Positions 7,633 to 15,047 of a stretch of 64,000 nt of DNA are shown here, in pieces. Each line of letters opens with the position of its first letter. Position 1 is the stretch's first letter. This DNA comes from Terriglobales bacterium (GTDB taxonomy: Bacteria; Acidobacteriota; Terriglobia; Terriglobales; Acidobacteriaceae). Below the pieces are notes generated by a model, which did no database searches, had not been told where the DNA came from, and was given only the letters and a program-made list of their open reading frames with translations. Made by a program: the position numbers and the translations under genes. The stretch lies in contig JAICWP010000008.1 in NCBI GenBank assembly GCA_025934735.1, positions 124,001-188,000 of the forward strand, read 5' to 3'.

Positions 7633-9654
7633 ATGAGCCACACGGCCACTTTGGCTAGGCCACGGAGCCGACGGCGATCAGCTTCTTTTCCCATGGACCT
7701 TCAGCAGAAAATACGGACCCTGCCCACCCAGCCTGGCGTGTATCAGTACAAAAACGCCGAGGGGGAGGTCATTTATGTGGGCAAGGCCAAGAACCTGCGC
7801 TCCCGGGTGCGCTCCTACTTCCTGCAGGGCCGGCCAGAAGATGCCAAAACCGGCACCCTGCTGCGCGAGGCCACCGATGTGGACTACATCGTGGTGGACA
7901 ACGAAAAAGAAGCGCTGGCGCTGGAAAATAACCTTATCAAGCAGAAAAAGCCGCGCTTCAACATTCTGCTGCGCGACGACAAGACCTACCCCTACGTGAA
8001 ACTTACCTTGGGCGAGCGCTTCCCCCGGGTGTACGTTACGCGGCGGCTGCGCAAGGACGGCAGCGCCTACTATGGCCCCTACTTTCCCGCCAACTTGGCC
8101 TACCGCATCGTGGACCTGATCCACCGCCACTTTTTGATCCCGTCCTGCAAGGTGGACCTGAGCCGCTACCATCCCCGGCCCTGCCTGCAGTACTACATTC
8201 ATCGCTGCCAGGGACCCTGCGTGCAGGGGCTGACCATGCCTGACGTTTACCAAGAGGCGGTGCATGACGTGAAGATGTTTCTGGAAGGGCGGCCCACCGA
8301 CCTGGTGCGCTCGCTGCGCGGCCGTATGGAGCAGGCAGCTGCCGACCAGCGGTTCGAGCAGGCGGCCAAGTACCGTGACCTGATCTCCACCGTAGACCAA
8401 CTGCAGGAGAAACAGCGTATTGCTTCCACCGAGAGTGACGACGCCGACGTTTTCGGCTACCACTACGAAAATGGCATGCTGGCTATCAATTTGTTCCACA
8501 TGCGCGGCGGACGCGTGCTCGATCGCCGGGAATTTTTCTGGGAGCAGGTGCCGGTGCTTGCGTCGGCTGATCCCTCGGAGGAGCCCTCGAGCCCGGCCAG
8601 AGATGTTGCTTCTGAAGAAAGCACTGAGATGCATGTGATCTCTACCGACGATGGTGAAGATGGCGCGGAGCGCGCGGCGAAGGTTTTGGCTTTCAACCCA
8701 GGCGAGTTCTTCTCAGCGCTGATTAAGCAGCTGTATATTGATGCGCCTTATGTGCCGCGCACGATCTACGTGCCAGTGGATTTTGAGGATCGGGAAACTC
8801 TGGCCGAGCTCATTTCCGAAACTCACGCGGGCCCCGGAGCTCGAGCCGCAAGGGTGCATGTCACGGTTCCGCAGCGCGGCGAGAAGCGCTCGCTCATTGA
8901 CTTGGCGGGCAACAACGCCAAGCAGTCGTTCGACCAGCGCTTCCGCGTGATGCAGCCGGCGGCCCGCGCCGTGCAGGAATCGCTGCAGGACGTGCTCGCC
9001 CTGCCCGAACTGCCCAAGCGCATCGAGTGTTTTGATATTTCTCACATCCAGGGGGCGGAGACCGTGGCCTCCATGGTCGTCTGGGAAGATGGGCGCATGA
9101 AAAAGTCCGACTACCGCAAGTTCATCATCCGCTCCGTGGATGGCGTGGACGATTTCGCCTCCATGCGCGAGGTGGTAACGCGGCGCTACAAGCGAGTGGA
9201 GTCAGAAAAGAAGAAGATGCCCGACCTGGTGCTGATTGACGGCGGCCTCGGACAACTGCATGCCGCCGCCGAGGCGCTGGAAGAGCTGCAGATCATCAAC
9301 CAGCCGCTGGCAGCCATCGCCAAGCGCGAGGAGATCATTTACGTGTACGGCCAGGAAGATGAGCCAGTGGCGCTCGACCACCACTCGCCCGTGCTCCACC
9401 TGGTGCAGCAGATTCGCGACGAAGCCCACCGCTTCGCGGTCACCTTCCACCGCAAGCGTCGGCAGATGCGGGACCGCTCCACCGAACTCCTGGAGATTCC
9501 CGGCGTCGGCGCCAGCACCACTCGCCGCCTGCTGCAGCATTTTGGCAGCCTGCAGTCGGTGAAGGACGCCGATGTGGCCGCCCTTTCCGCCGTCGTTACC
9601 CGCACCCAGGCGCAGGCAATTCTGGAGCACTTCCGCAAACAACCCGCAAATTAA
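7633..9654 (+). CDS. uvrC: Excinuclease ABC subunit C
   Basis: 673 residues. UvrC makes both incisions in nucleotide excision repair with UvrA and UvrB. Domains in order: GIY-YIG nuclease (GVY 35-37, YVG 48-50); four cysteines C172, C184, C192, C196 with the 12-8-4 spacing of the UvrC iron-sulphur cluster; UVR motif for UvrB binding at about 222-257; RNase H-like nuclease from about 380 (FDISHIQGAETVASMVVWEDG); tandem helix-hairpin-helix at the end (EIPGVGASTTRRLLQHFGS). Residues 308-348 are an acidic low-complexity insert. The ATG at 7693 is a plausible alternative start, since it puts the GIY motif at the usual distance from the N-terminus; neither start has a good ribosome binding site. 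Confidence 0.95.
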   Translation: MSHTATLARPRSRRRSASFPMDLQQKIRTLPTQPGVYQYKNAEGEVIYVGKAKNLRSRVRSYFLQGRPEDAKTGTLLREATDVDYIVVDNEKEALALENNLIKQKKPRFNILLRDDKTYPYVKLTLGERFPRVYVTRRLRKDGSAYYGPYFPANLAYRIVDLIHRHFLIPSCKVDLSRYHPRPCLQYYIHRCQGPCVQGLTMPDVYQEAVHDVKMFLEGRPTDLVRSLRGRMEQAAADQRFEQAAKYRDLISTVDQLQEKQRIASTESDDADVFGYHYENGMLAINLFHMRGGRVLDRREFFWEQVPVLASADPSEEPSSPARDVASEESTEMHVISTDDGEDGAERAAKVLAFNPGEFFSALIKQLYIDAPYVPRTIYVPVDFEDRETLAELISETHAGPGARAARVHVTVPQRGEKRSLIDLAGNNAKQSFDQRFRVMQPAARAVQESLQDVLALPELPKRIECFDISHIQGAETVASMVVWEDGRMKKSDYRKFIIRSVDGVDDFASMREVVTRRYKRVESEKKKMPDLVLIDGGLGQLHAAAEALEELQIINQPLAAIAKREEIIYVYGQEDEPVALDHHSPVLHLVQQIRDEAHRFAVTFHRKRRQMRDRSTELLEIPGVGASTTRRLLQHFGSLQSVKDADVAALSAVVTRTQAQAILEHFRKQPAN

Positions 9655-9683
9655 AACCGCTCAGGATGACAATAGGTGGGTGA

Positions 9684-10433
9684 TTAGCTCGAGCTAGACG
9701 ATTTTCCTTCTTCCTGCTCGCGACCCTGTAGCTCCTGTTGCAGGCGTTCGCGGGAAATGTCGTTCAGACGCGAATCCTGCAGCATTTCATGCAGCACGCC
9801 GCTGGGCAGGCTTTGCGCAAATTGCGCCGCCTGTTCCGCCGGAGTGAGCGGGTTGCGCAGCAACGCAATACGCACTTCGCGGCGCACCGACCACTTGCCG
9901 TCATTGCAGGCCTGTTCCACCAGTGCCGCAGTTGCCTTTTCCGACACTAGCGCCTTCACCACCAGCACTTCCGTTAGAAAAGGGTTGCTCACCGCCGCCT
10001 CCACCACGCGCGGCTCGGAGTCGAGCAGCAGGGCGGCGGCTACCCGTCCTGAAGCCCGCCGCGCCAGCGTGGTGCGCTCGCCCAGCGTGATCTTCTCCAG
10101 GCGCGACACCAGGGTTTCCTCCGCCAGCTTCTTGATGTCGGCGAGCACGGCGGGCGAAAGCGCCAGTTGCATCAGCTCAAAAGTATAGAGATGACGGATA
10201 ACCGGCAGCGACACGTGCCGCGGCGTCTTGGGGTGGGAGACCAGCGCGACCATCACTCGCCTCAGCTTCAGCGCGGAGGCATTTTTGCTTAGCGCCTCCA
10301 GCGCCTCCGGCGGCAAATCGCGCCGCTCCAGCAGCGCCAGCGCCAGTTCCTCGCTGAGGGCAGCATCAGACGCGGCGCGCTTCAGTTCGTCGGCCGAGTG
10401 GCTGTGGATCAGGGCTGTGAGATCGTTGGACAT
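9684..10433 (-). CDS. Helical-repeat protein of unknown function
   Basis: 249 residues, almost all alpha-helical, with repeats resembling HEAT or DUF2336 units: ALALLERRDLPPEALEALSKNASALKLRRVMVALVSHPKTP, ALLLDSEPRVVEAAVSNPFLTEVLVVKALV, WSVRREVRIALLRNPLTP. The pattern 'lost, hit or fails, next unit' with short Asn/Pro turns is typical of such solenoids. There is no signal peptide; the tail is Gln/Glu-rich and ends in five Ser. It probably binds a partner protein, but no partner can be named. It lies between uvrC (convergent) and a sugar kinase on the same strand. Confidence 0.65.
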   Translation of the reverse strand: MSNDLTALIHSHSADELKRAASDAALSEELALALLERRDLPPEALEALSKNASALKLRRVMVALVSHPKTPRHVSLPVIRHLYTFELMQLALSPAVLADIKKLAEETLVSRLEKITLGERTTLARRASGRVAAALLLDSEPRVVEAAVSNPFLTEVLVVKALVSEKATAALVEQACNDGKWSVRREVRIALLRNPLTPAEQAAQFAQSLPSGVLHEMLQDSRLNDISRERLQQELQGREQEEGKSSSSS

Positions 10434-10443
10434 GGGTAATTAC

Positions 10444-10490
10444 TAGCTGGTGGTTAGTCGTTGGTCGCGAGCCGTTGGTCGTTAGTCATT
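10444..10490. repeat. Degenerate heptanucleotide array A
   Basis: Seven-base units related to GTTGGTC / GTTAGTC repeat about six times. The array lies just upstream of the start codon of the helical-repeat gene (10433). Confidence 0.6.
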
Positions 10491-10517
10491 CCCAGAGATG
10501 TCCCGCACTAAAAAACC

Positions 10518-10545
10518 AAATACTAACTACCACTGCTAGCCACTT
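10518..10545. repeat. Degenerate heptanucleotide array A2, overlapping a stop codon
   Basis: Four weak seven-base units (AAATACT, AACTACC, ACTGCTA, GCCACTT). They contain the stop (complement of 10523-10525) and encode the last residues of the BadF-type kinase. Confidence 0.45.
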
Positions 10546-11440
10546 TTCCTCGCGCCAGCCAGAGCGCGCCCTGCGCCGGCTCCACTACTTTCGGCTCGAT
10601 CTGAGCCTGGGGATGCAGCGAACGCAGGCTGTTTCCGAACACCTGGCGCACCAGGGGCGAGTTCTGAAACACGCCTCCGGTGATGGCCACGCGAAAGGCC
10701 TGCTGCCCGCGCCACAGCCGCTCTGCCACAATCCTGGCCAGTTGCGCCAGTTCCATCGCCGCCTGGGTAAGAATCTCGCTGGCCCTGGAATCGCCGCCGG
10801 CGGCCGCCGCCAGCACCAGGGGAAACAGCTCGGCGAAGTCCGGCGGAGGCACAGCATTGGCGGCGCGCACCACATCATCGCGTGAGCCCAGGTGCCAGGT
10901 GTTCATGATGCTGCTGATCAGAACGCTGTTTTCACCCAGGTCGTGGGCCCGCATGGCCGCTGCCACGGCGGCACGCCCAATCCAGTGTCCCGAGCCTTCG
11001 TCGGAGACAGCAAAGCCCCAGCCTCCCGCCCGTGATGTCTCTCCGCGCTCATTGCGGCCATAAGCAATGGAGCCGGTGCCGGCGATCACAATCAGCCCAG
11101 GTCCGCCGCGGAAGGCAGCCTCCAGGGCTACGGCCATGTCGCCCGCCACTTCTATCTCGCCCCCTAGCAACTCGGCCAGCGCGGTGCGCACTTGCTTCTC
11201 AATCGGCGGCCGGGCCGCTCCCGCCAGGCCAATGCAGGTGCGGGCGATTTGCGAAGGCTGAACCTGGGCGGCAGCGCAGGCCTCGCGTACGGCTGCATGC
11301 AGCGCCTGGCGCGAGCGCTCTTCCCCCACACGAATGGGATTGCTGCCTGGGGCGCTGGCATCAGCCAGCACAGCGCTCTCGTCGCCCAGCAGGCACGTGG
11401 TCTTGCTACCGCCTCCGTCAATGCCCAAGAAGTAGGGCAT
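10523..11440 (-). CDS. BadF/BadG-type ATPase, probable N-acetylglucosamine kinase
   Basis: 305 residues in the ASKHA (actin/hexokinase) fold. The phosphate-1 loop LGIDGGGSKT is at the N-terminus. The second phosphate loop is VIAGTGSIAYGRN, followed by GGWGFAVSDEGSGHWIGR, a signature of eukaryotic-type N-acetylglucosamine kinases and their bacterial relatives. The adenosine loop is near VAITGGVFQNS. It likely phosphorylates an amino sugar taken up or recycled from the cell wall. BcrA/BadF radical activators share the fold but would have cysteines for an iron-sulphur cluster at the dimer face, which I do not see. No nag genes adjoin it. Confidence 0.85.
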   Translation of the reverse strand: MPYFLGIDGGGSKTTCLLGDESAVLADASAPGSNPIRVGEERSRQALHAAVREACAAAQVQPSQIARTCIGLAGAARPPIEKQVRTALAELLGGEIEVAGDMAVALEAAFRGGPGLIVIAGTGSIAYGRNERGETSRAGGWGFAVSDEGSGHWIGRAAVAAAMRAHDLGENSVLISSIMNTWHLGSRDDVVRAANAVPPPDFAELFPLVLAAAAGGDSRASEILTQAAMELAQLARIVAERLWRGQQAFRVAITGGVFQNSPLVRQVFGNSLRSLHPQAQIEPKVVEPAQGALWLARGKVASSGS

Positions 11441-11483
11441 GAGCGTGTTGTATCACATCAGGCGTCAGGGTCAGGAGACAGCG

Positions 11484-11587
11484 GGCGGTAGTTGGTGGTA
11501 GCGGGTCGATCGTTGGGAGCTAACAGCCAATAGCTCACAGCCAATAGCTAACAGCCAATAGCTAAGAGCTGCCAGCCACTAGCTACA
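11484..11587. repeat. Degenerate heptanucleotide array B
   Basis: Ten clean units from 11518 to 11587, alternating AGCTAAC/AGCCAAT types, preceded by looser units from 11484 (GGCGGTA, GTTGGTG and so on). The stop codon of the Rieske gene (complement of 11583-11585) lies in the last unit. Confidence 0.75.
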
Positions 11588-11888
11588 TCTCGATCAGCAC
11601 ATCCTCACCTTCCACCTTGATGGGGTACACGGCCACTCGGAATGCGGCATTGTGCCCGGCCTGCCCGGTTTGCGGATCCCACTCCCAGCCATGCCAGGGG
11701 CAAACTACCTTGTCGTCCATGATCACGCCCTGCCCCAGCGGCCCACCGCGATGCAGGCAGACATTGTCCATGGCGCTGATCGTTCCATTCACGTTGGCAA
11801 CGCACACCACCTTTTCGCCAACGGTGAATTCGCGGGCTTCACCGGGTTCGGGCAGATCGGATTTGGCGGCGATGCGGGTGAAGGGCAT
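11583..11888 (-). CDS. Rieske [2Fe-2S] ferredoxin-like protein
   Basis: 101 residues from the ATG at 11888. The cluster ligands are present in the two usual boxes: C-L-H-R-G-G and, about 17 residues on, C-P-W-H-G-W. Size and sequence resemble stand-alone Rieske ferredoxins and the nitrite reductase small subunit (NirD-like), which pass electrons to oxygenases or reductases. No oxygenase or reductase partner adjoins it. The neighbour on the upstream side is a solitary nuoB, and heptanucleotide arrays lie on both sides. Confidence 0.9.
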   Translation of the reverse strand: MPFTRIAAKSDLPEPGEAREFTVGEKVVCVANVNGTISAMDNVCLHRGGPLGQGVIMDDKVVCPWHGWEWDPQTGQAGHNAAFRVAVYPIKVEGEDVLIEM

Positions 11889-11894
11889 GGTTCG

Positions 11895-11929
11895 AGCAAC
11901 TAGCAATTAGAAATTAGCAGTTAGCCATT
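11895..11929. repeat. Degenerate heptanucleotide array C
   Basis: Five units: AGCAACT, AGCAATT, AGAAATT, AGCAGTT, AGCCATT. It starts 7 bases upstream of the Rieske start codon, so it lies in that gene's leader. Confidence 0.65.
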
Positions 11930-12011
11930 GCACATCATCAATGGTACGAGGAAATACGCATGCGGTCGAACAGGGCACTACTCAGCGGAGCATCACGAAT
12001 CTTGAAGGGCC

Positions 12012-12046
12012 AAATGCTAAGTGCTAATTGCTAAGTGCCAAGTGCT
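12012..12046. repeat. Degenerate heptanucleotide array D
   Basis: Five units: AAATGCT, AAGTGCT, AATTGCT, AAGTGCC, AAGTGCT. It lies 35 bases beyond the stop codon of nuoB. Confidence 0.65.
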
Positions 12047-12081
12047 ACAGAAACCCTTCGCTTACCCTTACGCCCGCGTCG

Positions 12082-12642
12082 CTATTTCGGCTGCAATGTT
12101 TGCGCGATCATCACCTGGCGCTTGAAATTCTCAACCATGCTCTCATTCAGCCTTACTTCGGTGGGACGCTTGGCCAGGGTCATGCGGTCTATCTTGTCCT
12201 GCAGCTTGAGCAGGGCGTAGAAAAGGTTCTCCGGGCGGGGCGGGCAGCCGATTACGTACACGTCCGTGGGCACAATGCGGTCCACGCCCTGCAGCACTGC
12301 GTAGGTGTTGAACGGCCCGCCCACCGAGGAGCAGGCGCCCATGGAGATGACCCACTTGGGATCGGGCATCTGGTCGTAGATGCGCTTGACCACCGGCGCC
12401 ATTTTGAGCGTGACCGTGCCTGCCACGATCATCAGGTCGCTCTGCCGCGGGCTGGGACGAAACACCTCCGAGCCGAAGCGGGCGATATCGAAGCGGGCGG
12501 TGGAGGAGGCGATCATCTCGATGGCGCAGCAGGCCAGGCCAAAGGTCATGGGCCACAGCGCCGATTTGCGCGCCCAGTTGAATACGTAATCTACGCTGGT
12601 GATGAGGAAGTTCTTTTCGAACTTGTTCTGCAGCCAGGCCAT
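12082..12642 (-). CDS. nuoB: NADH-quinone oxidoreductase subunit B (solitary copy)
   Basis: 186 residues. NuoB carries cluster N2, the last iron-sulphur centre before quinone in respiratory complex I. All four ligands are present: C38 and C39 (GLACCAIEM), C104 (MGACSSVGG) and C133 (GCPPRPE). AGAGGA lies just upstream of the ATG. Length and sequence are normal for a bacterial NuoB. What is odd is the setting: no nuoA, nuoC, nuoD or other complex I gene is in the window; the neighbours are a Rieske protein and a degenerate receiver. It is either a second copy or a complex I subunit separated from its operon. Confidence 0.93.
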   Translation of the reverse strand: MAWLQNKFEKNFLITSVDYVFNWARKSALWPMTFGLACCAIEMIASSTARFDIARFGSEVFRPSPRQSDLMIVAGTVTLKMAPVVKRIYDQMPDPKWVISMGACSSVGGPFNTYAVLQGVDRIVPTDVYVIGCPPRPENLFYALLKLQDKIDRMTLAKRPTEVRLNESMVENFKRQVMIAQTLQPK

Positions 12643-12764
12643 GGGTCCTCTGGGGTGCCCTTCAAAAGCTTTCCTTGGGAAGGCCGCACGACGCGCTTTT
12701 TGCGCGGCTTGCCCGCCAAACTCCTCAGTCTAATCCGGTCACGAGGCGTGGGCAAGCAGGACGT

Positions 12765-13283
12765 CTACCCCCGCCGTAGCATGGCGCGCAACGCTCCCAG
12801 CAGTGCCTTAGGCCCGTCGTCGGCCAATACGTTGGCATCGGGAGCAATCTTCGCGTCGTGATATCTGGTATCGGAAATGGTGATCAGGCGGCAGTCGGGA
12901 CAATACTGGCGCACCAGTTCCGTCATCTCCTCCACGGTGTCGTTGGACAGGGTGTAGCTGAGCACCACTACGTCGTAGCTGCCGCGGCGGATGGCGGTTA
13001 CGGCTTCCGCCTTGCTCTCCGGGATGGCGACGGAGAAGCCGTGAGCCTGCAGCACCTCCGCCCGGTAGAGCGCCAGTTCTCGAAGTTTTCCGAATATCAA
13101 GACGCGGTTGCGGGAGCCGCTTCGGACCCGGCCCTTGCTGGCCTGGCCGTTAACCTTCTTCGCCGTGCGGCGCGGCTGTTTACCGGCGGCCTGAAGGGGG
13201 ATGAGGAATGGAAGGTTGCAGACGGGTGCGGCGCTGGATACGGCAGGGGAGAGACTGCCCATAACGGCTACACTGTGCCTCAA
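12765..13283 (-). CDS. Degenerate receiver-domain protein (no phospho-acceptor Asp)
   Basis: 172 residues from a TTG; the ATG at 13262 is an alternative. After a basic linker of about 55 residues comes a CheY-like fold: RVLIFGKLRELALYRAEVLQAHGFSVAIPESKAEAVTAIRRGSYDVVVLSYTLSNDTVEEMTELV. In true receivers the strand DVVVLxD ends in the phosphorylated Asp; here that place is Ser (VVVLSYTL). The acidic pair after strand 1 and the Lys near the end are also absent. It probably acts by protein contact, not phosphorylation. No kinase adjoins it. A similar protein lies at 37209-37586. Confidence 0.75.
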   Translation of the reverse strand: MRHSVAVMGSLSPAVSSAAPVCNLPFLIPLQAAGKQPRRTAKKVNGQASKGRVRSGSRNRVLIFGKLRELALYRAEVLQAHGFSVAIPESKAEAVTAIRRGSYDVVVLSYTLSNDTVEEMTELVRQYCPDCRLITISDTRYHDAKIAPDANVLADDGPKALLGALRAMLRRG

Positions 13284-13311
13284 ATGAAGGTTGGCGTGCT
13301 ATTGCCGCAGT

Positions 13312-13340
13312 AGTATACACAGCCGCGCAAGTCGGCCCAA
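13312..13340 (-). promoter_or_regulatory. Promoter of the degenerate receiver gene
   Basis: TATACT (complement of 13312-13317) is 17 bases from TTGGGC (complement of 13335-13340). Transcription would start near 13305, upstream of both possible start codons. Confidence 0.45.
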
Positions 13341-13367
13341 TTCCATAGTGTGAAAATCCGGGGCCTT

Positions 13368-15029
13368 CTAAGGGATGTCCAGCCGGCAGACCACGATGTT
13401 CTCCCCAAAACCGCGCGGCTGGGGGCAGCCGAAATCCCCCAATTTGGCGCGCAGTTCGGGCTCCTTATTTACATTCCATCCCGCCTGAAACATCCATACC
13501 GGCTCACCGGGCCGCAAGCCGTAAACTCGTGCGGCGCGCTGCAGATCTGGCCCTAGCTGTTCGGGCGTAAACATCCACTGGCGGGAGCCGGCCACCCTGT
13601 AGTCGCCACAGGCAAAATCGCGGAACTTCCACGGGACCGGGCTGAAGGGCGCTACCTGGCCACGGCAAAAGTAGTAGCGGAAAAGGTAGGTGCTCTGGTC
13701 GTCCACCAGGAACACCGCTCCCGGCGGTGCGGATTGGCGTGCGTAAGCCACCGCCGCGTTCATCAGGCTTCGGTTCTGATTGCGCGGTTTCATGTAAGGC
13801 CCTAGTGGCGAGGCGAACACGTAGCAGGCGGTCAGCAGCGCCGCCGCGAGCAGCGGTTTTTTCCAGGAGCCGGGCCTGCCGTAGCAACTCAGGCCGAAGC
13901 TGGCGCCGGCAATTACAAACACCGCCAGCACGATGCTGTGGCGCGTTCCGTCATAGGGATAAAGGTGGGCGAGCGCGGCCGCCCAGCTCAGCAGGAAGGG
14001 CAACAGCAGCAGCAGGGCGAGCTGACGTCCTGAAGGTTTCGAACCATTGCCGCTGTCCGGGCGGCGCCACAAAGCCGCCACGCCCAGGCCATAGAGCAGC
14101 AGCACCACACCTGCCACCACCGGCTGGCTGAACAAATAATGAAACAGACGAAATGTTTCCCGGGGAATAGAAGCGAGGCTGCTCTGTTTCCCCTGGAACA
14201 CTTTATCCACTTGGGCCATCTTGAGCAGCCATGGCAGCTGCGTGCGGTAAAGAAAGCCGTAGATGGCCACGCCCACAACCTGACCGCCGGCCCATGTCGC
14301 CAGCAGGCGCGCGGTTGGCAGGCGCCGGGCAAAGCGCAGCAGCGCGTAAATGCCCACCGTCAGGCAAAACAGCCAGGCCGAGTACTGGGTCAGGATGGCC
14401 AGCCACAAGGAAAGCGAAAACAGCAGCATCCGGCCGCTCGAGTCCTCCTGGAGCGCCGTTTCCAGCAGGTAAAGGCAGGCGGCAAAAAAGAAGAGCAGCA
14501 GCGAGTATTGCCGGACTTCCGCGCCCAGGCCCACCAGCGCGGGCGCGAAGCAGAAAAGCATCAGCCCCACCAGCGCCGTGGTGGCATCCGCGACTTTGCC
14601 CAGCCACTTGTATCCCAGCCAGCACAACCCAGTCCCCGCCAGCACCGAGGGCAGGCGCAGCGCCAGTTCCGAACTCCCCAGCAGACGCCAGTAATGCAGC
14701 AGAAAGTAAAACAGTGGCGGATGCGCGCTGAGCAGGCTCGCTTTGTAAGTGGCGGCCAGCGTGGTCTGGCTGGAGAGGAAATAAATCAGCGCCTCATCGG
14801 CGTTCAGAAATGCGCTGCGCGCCGCGTAGAAGCGCGCCAGAAACCCCAGCGCAAGTATCAGCAGCGGCAGGGCCGCGGGATACACGCCCGCGTCCCAGGA
14901 GGAGTGGCGTCCCGCTATCTGGGGACGCTGCGGCTGGGAAATCTGGTTAGTCGAGGCCAATAAGGCGCATTGTCGCCGAACTGGTTCGCCTGGAGCAAGT
15001 TGAGGTCCTGCATCCTGGCCGTGAGACAA
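13368..15029 (-). CDS. GT-C fold glycosyltransferase (GT39 / ArnT-like) membrane protein
   Basis: 553 residues with about 10-12 membrane segments. The first luminal loop has the acidic GT-C signature (FLNADEALIYFLS), followed by SAHPPLFYFLLHYWRLLGSSELALRLPS, the hallmark of the PMT/ArnT family. These enzymes transfer a sugar from polyprenyl phosphate to proteins, lipids or glycans on the outer face of the inner membrane. A soluble C-terminal domain follows from about residue 420. The TTG start at 15029 is uncertain: the first 50 residues are poorly hydrophobic, and later starts (14960 or 14885) are possible. It is divergent from a second GT-C protein. Confidence 0.8.
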   Translation of the reverse strand: MSHGQDAGPQLAPGEPVRRQCALLASTNQISQPQRPQIAGRHSSWDAGVYPAALPLLILALGFLARFYAARSAFLNADEALIYFLSSQTTLAATYKASLLSAHPPLFYFLLHYWRLLGSSELALRLPSVLAGTGLCWLGYKWLGKVADATTALVGLMLFCFAPALVGLGAEVRQYSLLLFFFAACLYLLETALQEDSSGRMLLFSLSLWLAILTQYSAWLFCLTVGIYALLRFARRLPTARLLATWAGGQVVGVAIYGFLYRTQLPWLLKMAQVDKVFQGKQSSLASIPRETFRLFHYLFSQPVVAGVVLLLYGLGVAALWRRPDSGNGSKPSGRQLALLLLLPFLLSWAAALAHLYPYDGTRHSIVLAVFVIAGASFGLSCYGRPGSWKKPLLAAALLTACYVFASPLGPYMKPRNQNRSLMNAAVAYARQSAPPGAVFLVDDQSTYLFRYYFCRGQVAPFSPVPWKFRDFACGDYRVAGSRQWMFTPEQLGPDLQRAARVYGLRPGEPVWMFQAGWNVNKEPELRAKLGDFGCPQPRGFGENIVVCRLDIP

Positions 15030-15047
15030 TAGCTAAACTTTCCCACG

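Noticed and set aside
10444-12046. Could the clustered repeats be a CRISPR array?
   Set aside because: Units are 7 bases with no unique spacers of constant length and no cas genes nearby.
11583-12642. Rieske gene and nuoB as a working pair
   Set aside because: Gap of about 190 bases with repeat arrays between them; no sign of an operon, and the Rieske type does not belong to complex I.
14139-14963. 274-codon plus-strand frame inside the GT-C gene
   Set aside because: Antisense to a GT-C protein with clear membrane helices; the product is Gln/Arg-rich low complexity.
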